Made by a program: the position numbers and the translations under genes. Under the pieces are notes generated by a model. The model did no database searches, had not been told where the DNA came from, and saw only the letters and a list, made by a program, of their open reading frames with translations. Shown here piece by piece: positions 36,333 through 46,808 of a DNA stretch of 64,000 bases. Position 1 is the stretch's first letter. Every line of letters begins with the position of its first letter. Source of the DNA: Ensifer sp. IC3342 (GTDB lineage: Bacteria; Pseudomonadota; Alphaproteobacteria; Rhizobiales; Rhizobiaceae); assembly GCF_020193655.1 (NCBI RefSeq), contig NZ_JADYVE010000007.1:124001-188000 (forward strand). The letters run 5' to 3'.

Positions 36333-39300
36333 ATGAACGTGTCTAAAAACGCGCCGATGCCGCTTGGACCATCAGGGCCGCAATCGACCTGGCCGAACAA
36401 CGAAAGCCGGGCCAATCAACCCCGGTTGGAATCAGAAACCGCAGCCATGCTCCTTCAGAACAAGCCGTCCCATTCACCGCGCGACCCCGAAGCGAAACAA
36501 ATCGATTATAACGATTCGATTCGCTCGACCTATTTCTCGATCGAAGACCTCCGGCAATGCGGTGAAAATCTCGCCCTGAAGGGCGCGTCATCGCTTCCCG
36601 GTTTCTTTTCGTTCGATTTCCGTGCGCGGCATCGCGAAAACGAGAAGGAAATTCTCCGCGTCTATCGCGCGACGGCGGCCGACGTCGAAGCCGGCGCCTC
36701 GATCACGCCCGCGGCCGAGTGGCTGCTCGACAATCACCATGTCGTCGAAGAGGCGATCCAGGAAGTCCGGCGCGATTTTCCGCGCAGGTTCTATCGGCAG
36801 CTGCCGACGCTGTCGGTTTCGGGAGTCGTCATCCCGCGCACGATGGCGCTGGCCTGGCTCTATGTCGCCCACACCCACAGCATGGTTTCGCGGGAAAACA
36901 TCACCGCGATGGTCGAGGGTTTTCAGCAGCATGAAACCTTCAAGATCGGCGAGTTGTGGGCGTTGCCGTCGATCCTGCGTTTCGTGCTGATCGAGAACCT
37001 GCGCCGGATCGCCATCCGGGTCGAGCGCTCGCGCGGCATGCGGCAGAAGGCGAACGAGGTCGCCGACCAGATCGTACGCCTCAACGATCCCGAAAGGTGC
37101 CGGGCGCTGCTCGCGGAATCGGAGGCGCTCTCCGCCGACAACACGTTTATCGCACAGCTTCTTTATCGCATGCGCGACGGTTCCCAGACGTCGGGCGCGG
37201 TGATCGGCTGGATCGAGGAACGGCTCGAAAGGCGCGGCACGGACGTCGAGGAGGCGCTGGTCGCCGAGCAGAACCGCCTCGGGTCCGGCAACGCGACGAT
37301 GAGCAACATCATCCGCAGCTTGCGCGAAATCGACGACACGGATTGGGCCGTCTGGTTCGAAAGCGTCAGCAAGATCGACGCGACGCTTCGCGGAGGCTCC
37401 GACTATGCCTCGCTCGACTTCGGCTCGCGCAACAAGTACCGCGACACGATCGAGAAACTTGCGCGCCGCTCCGGCCACAGCGAGCATGAAGTCACCCAGA
37501 TCGCGATCGAGATGGTCGAGGAAGCAAGGGCGGCTGCGGCTGTCGAAGCGCCGTTGCAGGAACCGAATGTCGGTTCCTTCCTGGTCGGCATGCGGTACAA
37601 GGAGCTGAAGAAAAGGATCGGCTATTCGCCGTCGCCGCTCCAGCACATCATCCGTTTCGGCCGCAAGCTCGGCTGGTTCGCGATCGCCGGTCCGAACATT
37701 CTCCTGACCATTCTCGCGATGGTCGCCGTCTATGCCTTCGTCAGCCCGATGGAAATCCCGAACGGCGCCAAACTGATCATGCTGCTGCTATTCGCGCTGC
37801 CGGCCTCGGAAGGCGCGATGGGGCTTTTCAACACTCTGGTCACGCTCGTCGTCAAACCGTCGCGGCTCGTCGGCTACGAGTTCCTCGACGGCATCCCGGC
37901 GGATGCCCGCACGCTTGTCGTCGTCCCCTGCCTGATTGCCAAGCGCGACCATGTCGACGAGCTGGTGCGCAATCTGGAGGTCCACTATCTCGCCAACCCG
38001 CGCGGCGAGATCTACTTCGCTCTGTTGAGCGACTGGGCCGACAGCAAGTTCGAGGAAACGCCCACCGACATGGACGTCCTCGAATATGCGAAACGCGAAA
38101 TCGCCGAGCTCTCGGCGCGCTACGCCTATGACGGCAAGACGCGCTTCTTCCTGCTGCATCGCCGCCGGCTCTTCAACGAGGCCGAGGGCGTCTGGATGGG
38201 ATGGGAGCGCAAGCGCGGCAAGCTCCACGAGCTCAACCTTCTGCTCCGCGGCGACCGCGACACCTCGTTCCTGCCGGGCGCCAACATGGTTCCGGACGGC
38301 GTCCAGTACGTGATGACGCTCGATTCCGACACCCGACTGATGCGCGACGCGGTGACGAAGCTGGTCGGCAAGCTCTACCATCCGATCAACCGGCCGGTCG
38401 TGAACAAGAAGCAGGAGGTGCTTACCGGCTACAGCCTGCTGCAGCCGCGTGTGACACCGTCGCTCACCACGGGCAGCGAGGCTTCCGCCTTCCAGCGCAT
38501 CTTCTCGATCCACCGCGGCATCGATCCCTATGTCTTCACGGTCTCCGACGTCTATCAGGACATCGTCGGCGAAGGCAGCTTCACCGGCAAAGGTCTCTAT
38601 CATGTCGATGCCTTCGAGGCGGCGCTGAAGAGCCGGATCGAAGAGAATGCGGTGCTCAGCCACGACCTGCTCGAAGGGTCCTATGCACGCTGTGCGCTCG
38701 TCACCGACGTCGAGCTCGTGGAGGATTTCCCGACCCGCTACGAGGTGGAAATGTCGCGCCAGCATCGCTGGGCGCGTGGTGACTGGCAGCTGCTGCCCTA
38801 TATCTTCAATCCGTCGAACGGCCTGTCGATGCTCGGCCGTTGGAAGATGTACGACAATCTGCGCCGGTCGCTCATCCCGGTCGCCTGGCTCGTCGCTTCG
38901 GTCATGGGCTGGTACTACATGGAGCCGACCGAGGCACTGATCTGGCAGATCGTGCTGATCTTCAGCCTGTTCGTCGCACCGACGCTCTCGCTGATCAATG
39001 GGATCATGCCGCGGCGCAACGATATCGTGGCGAGAGCCCATCTGCATACGGTGCTCTCGGATATCCGCGCCGCCAACGCCCAGGTGGCGCTCCGCATCGT
39101 CTTCATCGCCCACAATGCCGCAATGATGGCAGATGCGATCGTTCGTTCGCTCTATCGCACCTTCGTCAGCCGCAAGCTGATGCTCGAGTGGCGCACTGCG
39201 GCGCAGGTTCAGAGCGCCGGCCACGGCTCGATCGGCGATTATTTCGGCGCGATGTGGACGGCGCCGGCTTTGTCGGTCATTTCGTTGGCGCTTGCCGCGG

Positions 39301-42300
39301 TGTCGAATACCGGACTGCCCTTTATCGGCATCCCCTTCGCGCTCATTTGGGCGGCTTCGCCTCTGATTGCGTGGTTTGTCAGCCAGTCGGCCGAGACCGA
39401 GGATCAGCTGGTCGTGTCGGATGAAGCCATCGGCGAGATGCGCAAGATCGCCCGGCGCACCTGGCGCTACTTCGAAACCTTTGTGACCGCCGAGCAGAAC
39501 TACCTGCCGCCGGACAATTTTCAGGAAACGCCGCAGCCGGTGCTGGCGGAGCGTACGTCACCCACTAATATCGGCGTCTATCTCCTCTCGGTTATGTCCG
39601 CGCGCGATTTCGGCTGGATCGGTTTCGAAGACACCATCACGCGACTGGAGCAGACGATCGCGACGATCGACCGTATGCCGAAATATCGCGGCCATCTCTT
39701 CAATTGGTACCGGACGCGATCGCTCGAAACGATGGAGCCGCGCTATGTTTCGTCGGTCGACAGCGGCAACCTCGCCGGCCACCTGATCGCGGTTTCGTCG
39801 ATGTGCCGCGAATGGGCCGAGGCGCCCTCCGCCCATGTCCAGGGCAATCTCGACGGCATAGGCGACGTCGCCGCCATTCTCTCGGAGGTGCTGAACGAAC
39901 TGCCCGATGATCGCAAGACCGTGCGGCCGCTGCGCCGCCTGATCGAAGAGCGCATCGCCGGCTTCCAGAATGCGCTTGCCGCGGTCAAGCGCGAGCATGA
40001 ATTCGCATCGATCCGCGTGATCAACCTGGCAGTGCTTGCGCGCGACATGCACAAGCTTGCCGCCAACCTCGACCACGAGGTACGCACTGCCCAGAGCGCA
40101 GAGGTGGAGAAATGGGCGGGTTCGCTCGTCTCCACCTGCGAGGCGCATATCGCCGACGGCGTCTTCGACCTCGGCGCGATCGAGGCACTGCGCCAGCGTC
40201 TCCTAGTGCTCAAGGAGCGCGCACGCGACATCGCCTTCTCGATGGATTTCGGCTTCCTGTTCCGGCCGGAGCGGCGGTTGCTTTCCATCGGCTACCGCGT
40301 CAACGCCAACGAGCTCGACGAGGCCTGCTACGATCTGCTTGCTTCCGAAGCGCGGTTGACGAGCCTTTTCGCGATCGCCAAGGGCGATCTGCCGACGGAG
40401 CACTGGTACAAGCTCGGGCGCCCGATCGTACCTGTCGGCGCACGCGGCGCACTCGTCTCCTGGTCTGGTTCGATGTTCGAGTATCTGATGCCGCCGCTGG
40501 TCATGCAGGAGCGGCAGGGTGGCATTCTCAACCAGACGAACAATCTGGTGGTGCAGGAGCAGATCAACCACGGCCGGCGCCTCGGGACCCCGTGGGGGAT
40601 TTCGGAAGCCGCGTTCAATGCGCGTGACCATGAGCTGACCTACCAATACACCAACTTCGGCGTGCCCACGCTCGGCCTGAAGCGTGGCCTCGGCCAGAAT
40701 GCGGTGATCGCGCCCTACGCGTCGATCCTCGCCTGCATGTACGATCCGAAGTCTGCCCTCGCCAATCTGGCGCGGCTGAGGGAGGTCGGTGCTCTCGGCG
40801 CCTATGGCTTCCATGACGCCGTCGATTTCACGCCGACGCGTGTTCCCGAAGGGCAGAAATGCGCCGTGGTGCGCAACTACTATGCCCACCATCACGGCAT
40901 GTCGGTCGCGGCGGTCGCAAACGTCGTGTTCAACGGGCGCCTGCGCGAGTGGTTCCATGCCGATCCGGTGATCGAGGCGGCCGAACTGCTGCTGCAGGAG
41001 AAGGCGCCGCGCGACATTCCGGTGATGAATGCCAAGCGCGAGCCGGAATCACTTGGCAAGGGCCAGGCCGATCTCTTGCGTCCGGAAGTCCGCGTCATCG
41101 AGGATCCGCTGACGCAGGACCGCGAAACAGTGTTCCTGTCGAACGGCCATTATTCGATCATGCTGACCGCGACCGGCGCCGGCTATGCGCGCTGGAACGG
41201 CCAGTCGGTCACGCGGTGGAGGCCGGATCCGGTCGAAGACCGGACGGGTACTTTTATCTTCCTGCGCGACACCGTCACCGGCGACTGGTGGTCGGCCACG
41301 GCCGAACCGCGCCGCGCGGCAGGCGAAAAGACCATGACCCGTTTCGGCGACGACAAGGCGGAGTTCGTCAAGACCGTCGGCGATCTCACGAGCGAGGTCG
41401 AATGCATCGTCGCGACGGAGCACGACGCGGAGGGCCGCCGCGTCATCCTGCTCAACACGGGCACGGAGGACCGCTTCATCGAAGTCACGTCCTATGCGGA
41501 GCCAGTGCTTGCGACGGACGATGCCGACAGCGCGCATCTCGCCTTCTCCAAGATGTTCGTGCACACCGAGATCAGCCGACAGGGAGATGTCATCCGTGTC
41601 TCGCGCAACAAGCGCAGCCCCGGCGATCCGGATATGGAAGTCGCGCACCTCATTACCGACAATGCCGGCAGCGACCGCCACACCCAGGTGGAAACCGACC
41701 GTCGGCGCTTCCTGGGGCAGGGCCGCACGCTCGCAGAGGCGGCCGCCTTCGATCCCGGCGTCACCCTTTCGGGAACGGCAGGCTTCACGCTCGACCCGAT
41801 CATGTCGCTTCGTCGCGTCGTACGCGTTCCGGCGGGCAAGAAGGTGAGCGTCATCTTCTGGACGATCGCCGCGCCGAATCGCGAGGCGGTCGACCGGGCG
41901 ATCGATCGCTACCGGCACCCGGAAACCTTCAATCACGAACTGATCCATGCCTGGACGCGCAGCCAGGTGCAGATGCGCCACGTCGGGGTGACGTCGCAGG
42001 AGGCGGCAAGCTTCCAGATGCTCGGCCGTTACCTCGTCTATCCGGACATGCACCTTCGCGCCGATACGGCGACCGTCAAGTCGGGGCTCGCCTCGCAGGC
42101 GGCGCTGTGGCCGCTGGCGATCTCCGGCGATTTTCCGATCTTCTGCCTGAGGATCAACGACGACGGCGATCTCGGTATCGCGCGCGAGGCGCTGCGTGCG
42201 CAGGAATATCTGAGGGCGCGCGGTATCACCGCGGATCTCGTCGTCATCAACGAGCGGGCGTCCTCCTACGCCCAGGATCTGCAGCACACGCTCGATTCGA

Positions 42301-44942
42301 TGTGCGAAAACCTGCGGCTGCGCGGTCTTTCCGACGGTCCGCGGCAGCACATTTTTGCGGTTCGCCGCGACCTGATGGAGCCTGAGACCTGGTCGACGCT
42401 GCTTTCGGCCTCGCGCGCCGTCTTCCATGCCCGCAACGGCACGATCTCCGATCAGATCGCCCGTGCTACGGCGCTTTACGCGAAGCCGGCCGCGAAAACC
42501 ACGGAGAGCACGCAGATGCTGCTGCCAGTGATCCTGGAGGCGGGCGAGCGTCGTGCAGCCGAAATCAGTGGCGACGGCCTGGAGTTCTGGAACGGCTTTG
42601 GCGGCTTCGCGGATGAAGGGCGTGAATATGTCGTGCGGCTGCGCGGCGGCGAAGCGACACCGCATCCGTGGGTCAACGTCATTTCCAACGAGCACTTCGG
42701 CTTCCACATTTCCGCCGAGGGCTCGGCGTTCTCCTGGAGCCGCAATTCGCGCGACTACCAGCTGACGCCGTGGACCAACGACGCGGTCGTCAACCGGCCG
42801 GGCGAGGCGATCTTTGTTCACGACTTGGCGAGCGGCTCGGTGCTGACGCCCTATGCCGCGCTTTCGCGGCGGAAGTCGGTCGTGTTCGAGGCCCGTCACG
42901 GGCTCGGCTATTCCAGCTTTGTAAGTACCCAGGACGAGCTTGAAATCGAGGCGGTCCACACGGTGCACAGGACCTTGCCGGTGAGACTCGTGCGGCTCTC
43001 GATCCGCAACCGCGGTGCCTCCGCGCGGCAATTGCGGATCTACGGCTATGCCGAATGGGTCCTCGGCAACAATCGCGGCCGGATGGCTCCGTTCGTCCTG
43101 CCCGAATGGCATGACGACGCCCAGGCGCTTGTCGCGACCAATCCGTACAGCCTCGACTATGCCGGCCGCTCGGCCTTCCTCGCGATCGACGCGCAGGTCG
43201 CCTCCTATACGGCGAGCCGGCGGGAGTTTCTGGGTCAAGCCGGCGGAATTCTGGCGCCACAAGCGGTTATCGCCGGCGCTGCATTGACCGGTGTCACGGA
43301 GACCGATGGCGATGCCTGCGCAGCGCTTTCGTCCGATCTCTTCATCGAACCGGGTGCCGAGGGGCAGATCACCTTCTTCCTCGGCGACGCTGACAGCGGC
43401 GAACAGGTGCAGTCGATTCTTGCCGAATTGCGGGGAACCGCCTTCGACACGACGCTCAAGGCGGCGAAGGCATTCTGGAGCGAATTCACCGGCGTCGTGA
43501 AGGTTGAAACGCCCGACAGATCCTTCAACCACATGGTCAACCATTGGCTGCCCTACCAGAGCCTGGGCTGCCGCATCATGGCGCGCTCGGCCTTCTACCA
43601 GGCAAGCGGCGCCTACGGCTTCCGCGACCAGTTGCAGGATACGCTTGCCTTCCTCGTTCATCGGCCGGAGCTTGCGCGGGCGCAGATCCTCAACGCGGCC
43701 GCTCGCCAGTTCGTCGAGGGCGACGTGCAGCACTGGTGGCTGCCCGGCACCGATGCCGGCGTCCGCACCATGATTTCCGACGATGTCGTGTGGCTCGCCC
43801 ACGCGGTCGCGCATTATTGCGCCGTTACCGGCACCACGGACGTTCTCGGCGAGAAGGTGCCGTTCATACTCGGTCCCGCCCTCGAAGAGGGGCAGCACGA
43901 CAGCTTCTTCAAGCCAGAGAGCGCGGACGAGACGGCCGATATCTACGAGCATTGCGCCCGCGCCCTCGATCTCGCGATCAAGCGGACCGGGGCGAACGGT
44001 CTGCCGCTCATTCTCGGCGGCGACTGGAACGACGGCATGAACCGCGTCGGTATTGCCGGAGAGGGCACGAGCGTCTGGCTCGGCTGGTTCCTGGCTGGTG
44101 CGCTGCGTGCCTTCCTGCCTTACGCCCGCGAGCGAAAGGATGAGCCGCGCGCCAAGCTTTGGGAGTCGCATATCGAAATGCTGAAAGCAGCGCTCGACGG
44201 TCCAGGTTGGGACGGCGATTACTATCGCCGCGGCTATTACGACGACGGCACGCCGCTCGGATCCGCCGAAAACGTCGAGTGCCGGATCGATTCCATCGCG
44301 CAGTCGTGGAGTACGCTCTCCGGCGAAGGCGAGGCTGAACGCTCCATGCACGCAATGGACGCGGTAATGGCGGAACTCGTCGATCCGGAAAAACGGATCG
44401 TGCGGCTCTTCACGCCGCCGCTCGAAAAGACGCAGCAGGACCCGGGCTACATCAAGGCCTACCCGCCGGGCGTGCGCGAAAACGGCGGCCAGTATACGCA
44501 TGCGGCCACCTGGGTCGTGCTCGCCTTTGCCGCTCAGGGGCGGGCGGAAGAGGCGTGGCGCACCTTCCAGATGCTCAACCCCATATCGCATGCGCTCAGC
44601 CGCGACGATGCCGAGCATTACAGGGTCGAGCCCTATGTCGTCGCCGCTGATGTCTATGGCGAGGGCGAACTTGCGGGGCGCGGCGGCTGGACCTGGTACA
44701 CCGGCTCGGCCGGCTGGCTCTATCGCGCGGGCATCGAGGGCATACTCGGCATTCGCCTGAAGGGTAAGAAGCTGGTGATTCGGCCCGTGCTGCCGGCGGA
44801 CTGGACAGGCTATTCCGCCGAGGTCCGGGTGAACGGCACCACGCACCGGATTTCTGTGGGCCGTAATTCAAAAACTGGTGAACCGATCGTCAGCGTAAAT
44901 AATAGTGTCACAAAAAACGCTCATGAAGGGATTCTGCTGTAA
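36333..44942 (+). CDS. ndvB: Cyclic beta-1,2-glucan synthase NdvB
   Basis: A giant (2,869-residue) inner-membrane enzyme that initiates, elongates and cyclises periplasmic beta-1,2-glucans, needed for hypo-osmotic adaptation, motility and nodule invasion in S. meliloti. The glycosyltransferase (GT84) part has VMTLDSDTRLMRDA (about 662) and the QHRWARGDW motif (about 809). Membrane segments lie near 450-505, 845-900 and 965-1010. The C-terminal GH94-like phosphorylase part, which sets ring size, has GGDWNDGMNRVG (about 2566) with the catalytic Asp. Start ATG 36333 has GGGAGGA upstream; an ATG at 36447 would give 2,831 residues, near the length reported for S. meliloti NdvB. No frame break is seen. 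ndvA lies downstream on the other strand. Confidence 0.97.
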   Translation: MNVSKNAPMPLGPSGPQSTWPNNESRANQPRLESETAAMLLQNKPSHSPRDPEAKQIDYNDSIRSTYFSIEDLRQCGENLALKGASSLPGFFSFDFRARHRENEKEILRVYRATAADVEAGASITPAAEWLLDNHHVVEEAIQEVRRDFPRRFYRQLPTLSVSGVVIPRTMALAWLYVAHTHSMVSRENITAMVEGFQQHETFKIGELWALPSILRFVLIENLRRIAIRVERSRGMRQKANEVADQIVRLNDPERCRALLAESEALSADNTFIAQLLYRMRDGSQTSGAVIGWIEERLERRGTDVEEALVAEQNRLGSGNATMSNIIRSLREIDDTDWAVWFESVSKIDATLRGGSDYASLDFGSRNKYRDTIEKLARRSGHSEHEVTQIAIEMVEEARAAAAVEAPLQEPNVGSFLVGMRYKELKKRIGYSPSPLQHIIRFGRKLGWFAIAGPNILLTILAMVAVYAFVSPMEIPNGAKLIMLLLFALPASEGAMGLFNTLVTLVVKPSRLVGYEFLDGIPADARTLVVVPCLIAKRDHVDELVRNLEVHYLANPRGEIYFALLSDWADSKFEETPTDMDVLEYAKREIAELSARYAYDGKTRFFLLHRRRLFNEAEGVWMGWERKRGKLHELNLLLRGDRDTSFLPGANMVPDGVQYVMTLDSDTRLMRDAVTKLVGKLYHPINRPVVNKKQEVLTGYSLLQPRVTPSLTTGSEASAFQRIFSIHRGIDPYVFTVSDVYQDIVGEGSFTGKGLYHVDAFEAALKSRIEENAVLSHDLLEGSYARCALVTDVELVEDFPTRYEVEMSRQHRWARGDWQLLPYIFNPSNGLSMLGRWKMYDNLRRSLIPVAWLVASVMGWYYMEPTEALIWQIVLIFSLFVAPTLSLINGIMPRRNDIVARAHLHTVLSDIRAANAQVALRIVFIAHNAAMMADAIVRSLYRTFVSRKLMLEWRTAAQVQSAGHGSIGDYFGAMWTAPALSVISLALAAVSNTGLPFIGIPFALIWAASPLIAWFVSQSAETEDQLVVSDEAIGEMRKIARRTWRYFETFVTAEQNYLPPDNFQETPQPVLAERTSPTNIGVYLLSVMSARDFGWIGFEDTITRLEQTIATIDRMPKYRGHLFNWYRTRSLETMEPRYVSSVDSGNLAGHLIAVSSMCREWAEAPSAHVQGNLDGIGDVAAILSEVLNELPDDRKTVRPLRRLIEERIAGFQNALAAVKREHEFASIRVINLAVLARDMHKLAANLDHEVRTAQSAEVEKWAGSLVSTCEAHIADGVFDLGAIEALRQRLLVLKERARDIAFSMDFGFLFRPERRLLSIGYRVNANELDEACYDLLASEARLTSLFAIAKGDLPTEHWYKLGRPIVPVGARGALVSWSGSMFEYLMPPLVMQERQGGILNQTNNLVVQEQINHGRRLGTPWGISEAAFNARDHELTYQYTNFGVPTLGLKRGLGQNAVIAPYASILACMYDPKSALANLARLREVGALGAYGFHDAVDFTPTRVPEGQKCAVVRNYYAHHHGMSVAAVANVVFNGRLREWFHADPVIEAAELLLQEKAPRDIPVMNAKREPESLGKGQADLLRPEVRVIEDPLTQDRETVFLSNGHYSIMLTATGAGYARWNGQSVTRWRPDPVEDRTGTFIFLRDTVTGDWWSATAEPRRAAGEKTMTRFGDDKAEFVKTVGDLTSEVECIVATEHDAEGRRVILLNTGTEDRFIEVTSYAEPVLATDDADSAHLAFSKMFVHTEISRQGDVIRVSRNKRSPGDPDMEVAHLITDNAGSDRHTQVETDRRRFLGQGRTLAEAAAFDPGVTLSGTAGFTLDPIMSLRRVVRVPAGKKVSVIFWTIAAPNREAVDRAIDRYRHPETFNHELIHAWTRSQVQMRHVGVTSQEAASFQMLGRYLVYPDMHLRADTATVKSGLASQAALWPLAISGDFPIFCLRINDDGDLGIAREALRAQEYLRARGITADLVVINERASSYAQDLQHTLDSMCENLRLRGLSDGPRQHIFAVRRDLMEPETWSTLLSASRAVFHARNGTISDQIARATALYAKPAAKTTESTQMLLPVILEAGERRAAEISGDGLEFWNGFGGFADEGREYVVRLRGGEATPHPWVNVISNEHFGFHISAEGSAFSWSRNSRDYQLTPWTNDAVVNRPGEAIFVHDLASGSVLTPYAALSRRKSVVFEARHGLGYSSFVSTQDELEIEAVHTVHRTLPVRLVRLSIRNRGASARQLRIYGYAEWVLGNNRGRMAPFVLPEWHDDAQALVATNPYSLDYAGRSAFLAIDAQVASYTASRREFLGQAGGILAPQAVIAGAALTGVTETDGDACAALSSDLFIEPGAEGQITFFLGDADSGEQVQSILAELRGTAFDTTLKAAKAFWSEFTGVVKVETPDRSFNHMVNHWLPYQSLGCRIMARSAFYQASGAYGFRDQLQDTLAFLVHRPELARAQILNAAARQFVEGDVQHWWLPGTDAGVRTMISDDVVWLAHAVAHYCAVTGTTDVLGEKVPFILGPALEEGQHDSFFKPESADETADIYEHCARALDLAIKRTGANGLPLILGGDWNDGMNRVGIAGEGTSVWLGWFLAGALRAFLPYARERKDEPRAKLWESHIEMLKAALDGPGWDGDYYRRGYYDDGTPLGSAENVECRIDSIAQSWSTLSGEGEAERSMHAMDAVMAELVDPEKRIVRLFTPPLEKTQQDPGYIKAYPPGVRENGGQYTHAATWVVLAFAAQGRAEEAWRTFQMLNPISHALSRDDAEHYRVEPYVVAADVYGEGELAGRGGWTWYTGSAGWLYRAGIEGILGIRLKGKKLVIRPVLPADWTGYSAEVRVNGTTHRISVGRNSKTGEPIVSVNNSVTKNAHEGILL

Positions 44943-44966
44943 CCGCCGGAATTGAGCATGGGAGGA

Positions 44967-45006
44967 AACCGGCTTTGTACCAGACGGGCAAGGCCGGTTT
45001 TCTTTT
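44967..45006 (+). terminator. Rho-independent terminator of ndvB
   Basis: AAACCGG and CCGGTTT form the stem, followed by TTCTTTT. It begins 25 bases after the ndvB stop. Confidence 0.75.
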
Positions 45007-45031
45007 GTCGCTCGGTTTCAGCCGCGATCCA

Positions 45032-45075
45032 CTACAGCGCCGCGCGTCTTATCGGACGCGCAAAGAAAGCTGTAG
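45032..45075. repeat. CTACAGC-type hairpin repeat
   Basis: Outer arms CTACAGC/GCTGTAG enclose an inner GCGCGTC/GACGCGC stem. It is another copy of the family at 27019, 49781 and 63106, between ndvB and the OpgC-like gene. Confidence 0.75.
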
Positions 45076-45222
45076 CACTTTGATTGCTGCAAACATGCAG
45101 TAGTCGGTATCGCGCTTCATCAACGGTGCCGAAAGCCTCTCGGAGATCGCCTGAGCGCGTTTTTCGGCATCCTGTTTTCAACAGGGGTGGGGCGGGGCGC
45201 CAAATCCCGGATACCATACCGC

Positions 45223-46428
45223 ATGCTGCAAACGACATTTGGCAAGGACCCGATCAAGGCTGCCGGCTCGGATCACCAAGATCCCGGCTCCAACCAGTCC
45301 AAGATCAGCGTTCCTCGTCCTGTGCCGGTTACCGGACGCGATACACGCCTCGACGTCTTTCGCGCGCTCTGCCTGCTGACGATCTTCATCAACCACGTCC
45401 CAGGCCAATATCTCGAATATCTGACGCATAAGAACATCGGCTTCTCGGACTCGGCCGAGGCGTTCGTGCTGATTTCCGGCCTGGCGGTGGGTGCCGCCTA
45501 TGGCGGAAAATTCGTCGCGGGCGCAAGGCTCGCCCTGACCTTGAAGATGTGGCGGCGTGCGCTGACGCTCTATGTCGCTCATATCATGACGAGTGTCGTG
45601 ACGCTGGCGATTTTCGCGGGCGGCGCGCTCTATTTCGGCCGCCAGGATCTGATCGGCGAAATCAACATCCGGCCGATCGTCGAGCAGGCAGAGCAGGGCA
45701 TTGTCGCGATGGTTCTGCTTGGCCATCAACTCGGCTACAACAATATCCTGTCGCTCTATGCGGCGCTGTTCCTGATGCTGCCAGGCATCCTTTGGCTGAA
45801 CGCGGCGGGGCGCTGGCTGCTGCTTGCGCTATCGGCTACGCTGTGGCTCGCCGCCGGCTGGTTCAAGCTGGTGCCATCCAACTTCCTCGACGAAGGCTAC
45901 TGGTTCCTCAATCCCTGGTCCTGGCAGTTCCTTTTCGTCATCGGCATTCTTTCCATGAGCCACGTGCGCGCCGGCGGGCGCCTGCCACGACACTGGTTGT
46001 TGATCGGGGTTTCCGCCGCCTATCTCACGGTCTCCGCCTTCTGGGTCCTGTTCTCCTGGTGGAACATCGACTTCTCCTTCGGGCTGCCGGCGGTGCTCAC
46101 CGGCTTCGACAAGACGTTCCTGTCGCTGACGCGGCTCCTGCATGTGCTCGCGCTCGCCTATCTCCTGGCGATCACCCCTATCGTCAGCCGGTTGAGCAGG
46201 CTTGAGAACAACCATCCGCTGGTAATGATCGGCCGTCATTCGCTGGCGGTTTTCATCTTCGGGACGATCCTTGCGATGGCGGGCCAGGTGCTTCTCTTCG
46301 TCACCGGCCGCGACCCGATCATCGGCTCCCTCTTCGTCATCGCCGGCATCGGGCTCCACTTCGTCTATGCCTATTACCTCGAATGGCTGAAGGAGGTGGC
46401 GGTCGCGAAGCCGCTCAGGGCGGCGTGA
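45223..46428 (+). CDS. opgC: OpgC-family acyltransferase, probable cyclic glucan succinyltransferase (Cgm-like)
   Basis: A 401-residue polytopic membrane protein of the OpgC family. About ten hydrophobic segments are visible, from LDVFRALCLLTIFINHVPGQYLEYLTHKNIGFSDSAEAFVLISGLAVG (a cytosolic/periplasmic loop with the conserved HVPG and SDSAEAFVLISG motifs) to the C-terminus. OpgC enzymes add succinyl groups to osmoregulated periplasmic glucans. In Brucella the homologous cgm lies near the synthase gene cgs. Its position between ndvB and ndvA fits that role. The start is ATG 45223; GTG at 45187 is less likely. Its natural acyl donor is not visible in the sequence. Confidence 0.85.
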   Translation: MLQTTFGKDPIKAAGSDHQDPGSNQSKISVPRPVPVTGRDTRLDVFRALCLLTIFINHVPGQYLEYLTHKNIGFSDSAEAFVLISGLAVGAAYGGKFVAGARLALTLKMWRRALTLYVAHIMTSVVTLAIFAGGALYFGRQDLIGEINIRPIVEQAEQGIVAMVLLGHQLGYNNILSLYAALFLMLPGILWLNAAGRWLLLALSATLWLAAGWFKLVPSNFLDEGYWFLNPWSWQFLFVIGILSMSHVRAGGRLPRHWLLIGVSAAYLTVSAFWVLFSWWNIDFSFGLPAVLTGFDKTFLSLTRLLHVLALAYLLAITPIVSRLSRLENNHPLVMIGRHSLAVFIFGTILAMAGQVLLFVTGRDPIIGSLFVIAGIGLHFVYAYYLEWLKEVAVAKPLRAA

Positions 46429-46439
46429 GAGCGCGGGAT

Positions 46440-46549
46440 GCCCCTCACCCTAACACTCTCGCCGCGCGCGGAGAGAGGGGACTTGGGTGGTGCGGCTCGT
46501 CCCTTCTCCCCGCAGGCGGGGAGGAGGTGCCGGCAGCCAGATGAGGGGC
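46440..46549. repeat. RIME-like palindromic element
   Basis: About 110 bases bounded by GCCCCTCA and ATGAGGGGC, with a degenerate first hairpin (CTCTCGCCGCGCG...GAGAG) and a clear second one (CTTCTCCCCGC/GCGGGGAGGAGG). It is the same family as 18324, 29125 and 60848. Confidence 0.85.
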
Positions 46550-46750
46550 GATTAGGCGGTTGTTTTTGCCCATCTCGTGCAGACGGATCGCACGCTAAAG
46601 CGTGGCGCGTCCCAGCGCAAAGCAATGATAGCCGGTCATCATTTAAGGTTCCTCATTGTCCTCTCCTAGATCAAACCAAGGCGGAGCTTCGGTCCTTTGC
46701 GACGCCATCTCGTTGTCCGGCCCATAAGCACGGAACTTCCTCGATCAAAC

Positions 46751-46778
46751 GAAAAACGCCCCGGAAAAGCTCCGGGGC
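46751..46778 (-). terminator. Rho-independent terminator of ndvA
   Basis: An 8-bp stem GCCCCGGA/TCCGGGGC (46758-46778) is followed on the minus strand by GTTTTTC. It sits 30 bases beyond the ndvA stop. Confidence 0.8.
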
Positions 46779-46808
46779 ATTTCGCTTGCGTGTCGCGGTC
46801 GGCCGATA

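Larger units (their letters stand above)
46429..46808. other. Convergent intergenic region between opgC and ndvA
   Basis: This 380-base gap contains a RIME-like element (46440-46549) and the ndvA terminator (46751-46778). No coding frame with a ribosome site is seen in between. Confidence 0.6.

Noticed and set aside
41049..44846. 1,265-residue minus-strand open frame within ndvB
   Set aside because: Length alone is impressive, but the composition is that of antisense GC-rich coding sequence, with no motif. ndvB is intact over the same stretch.
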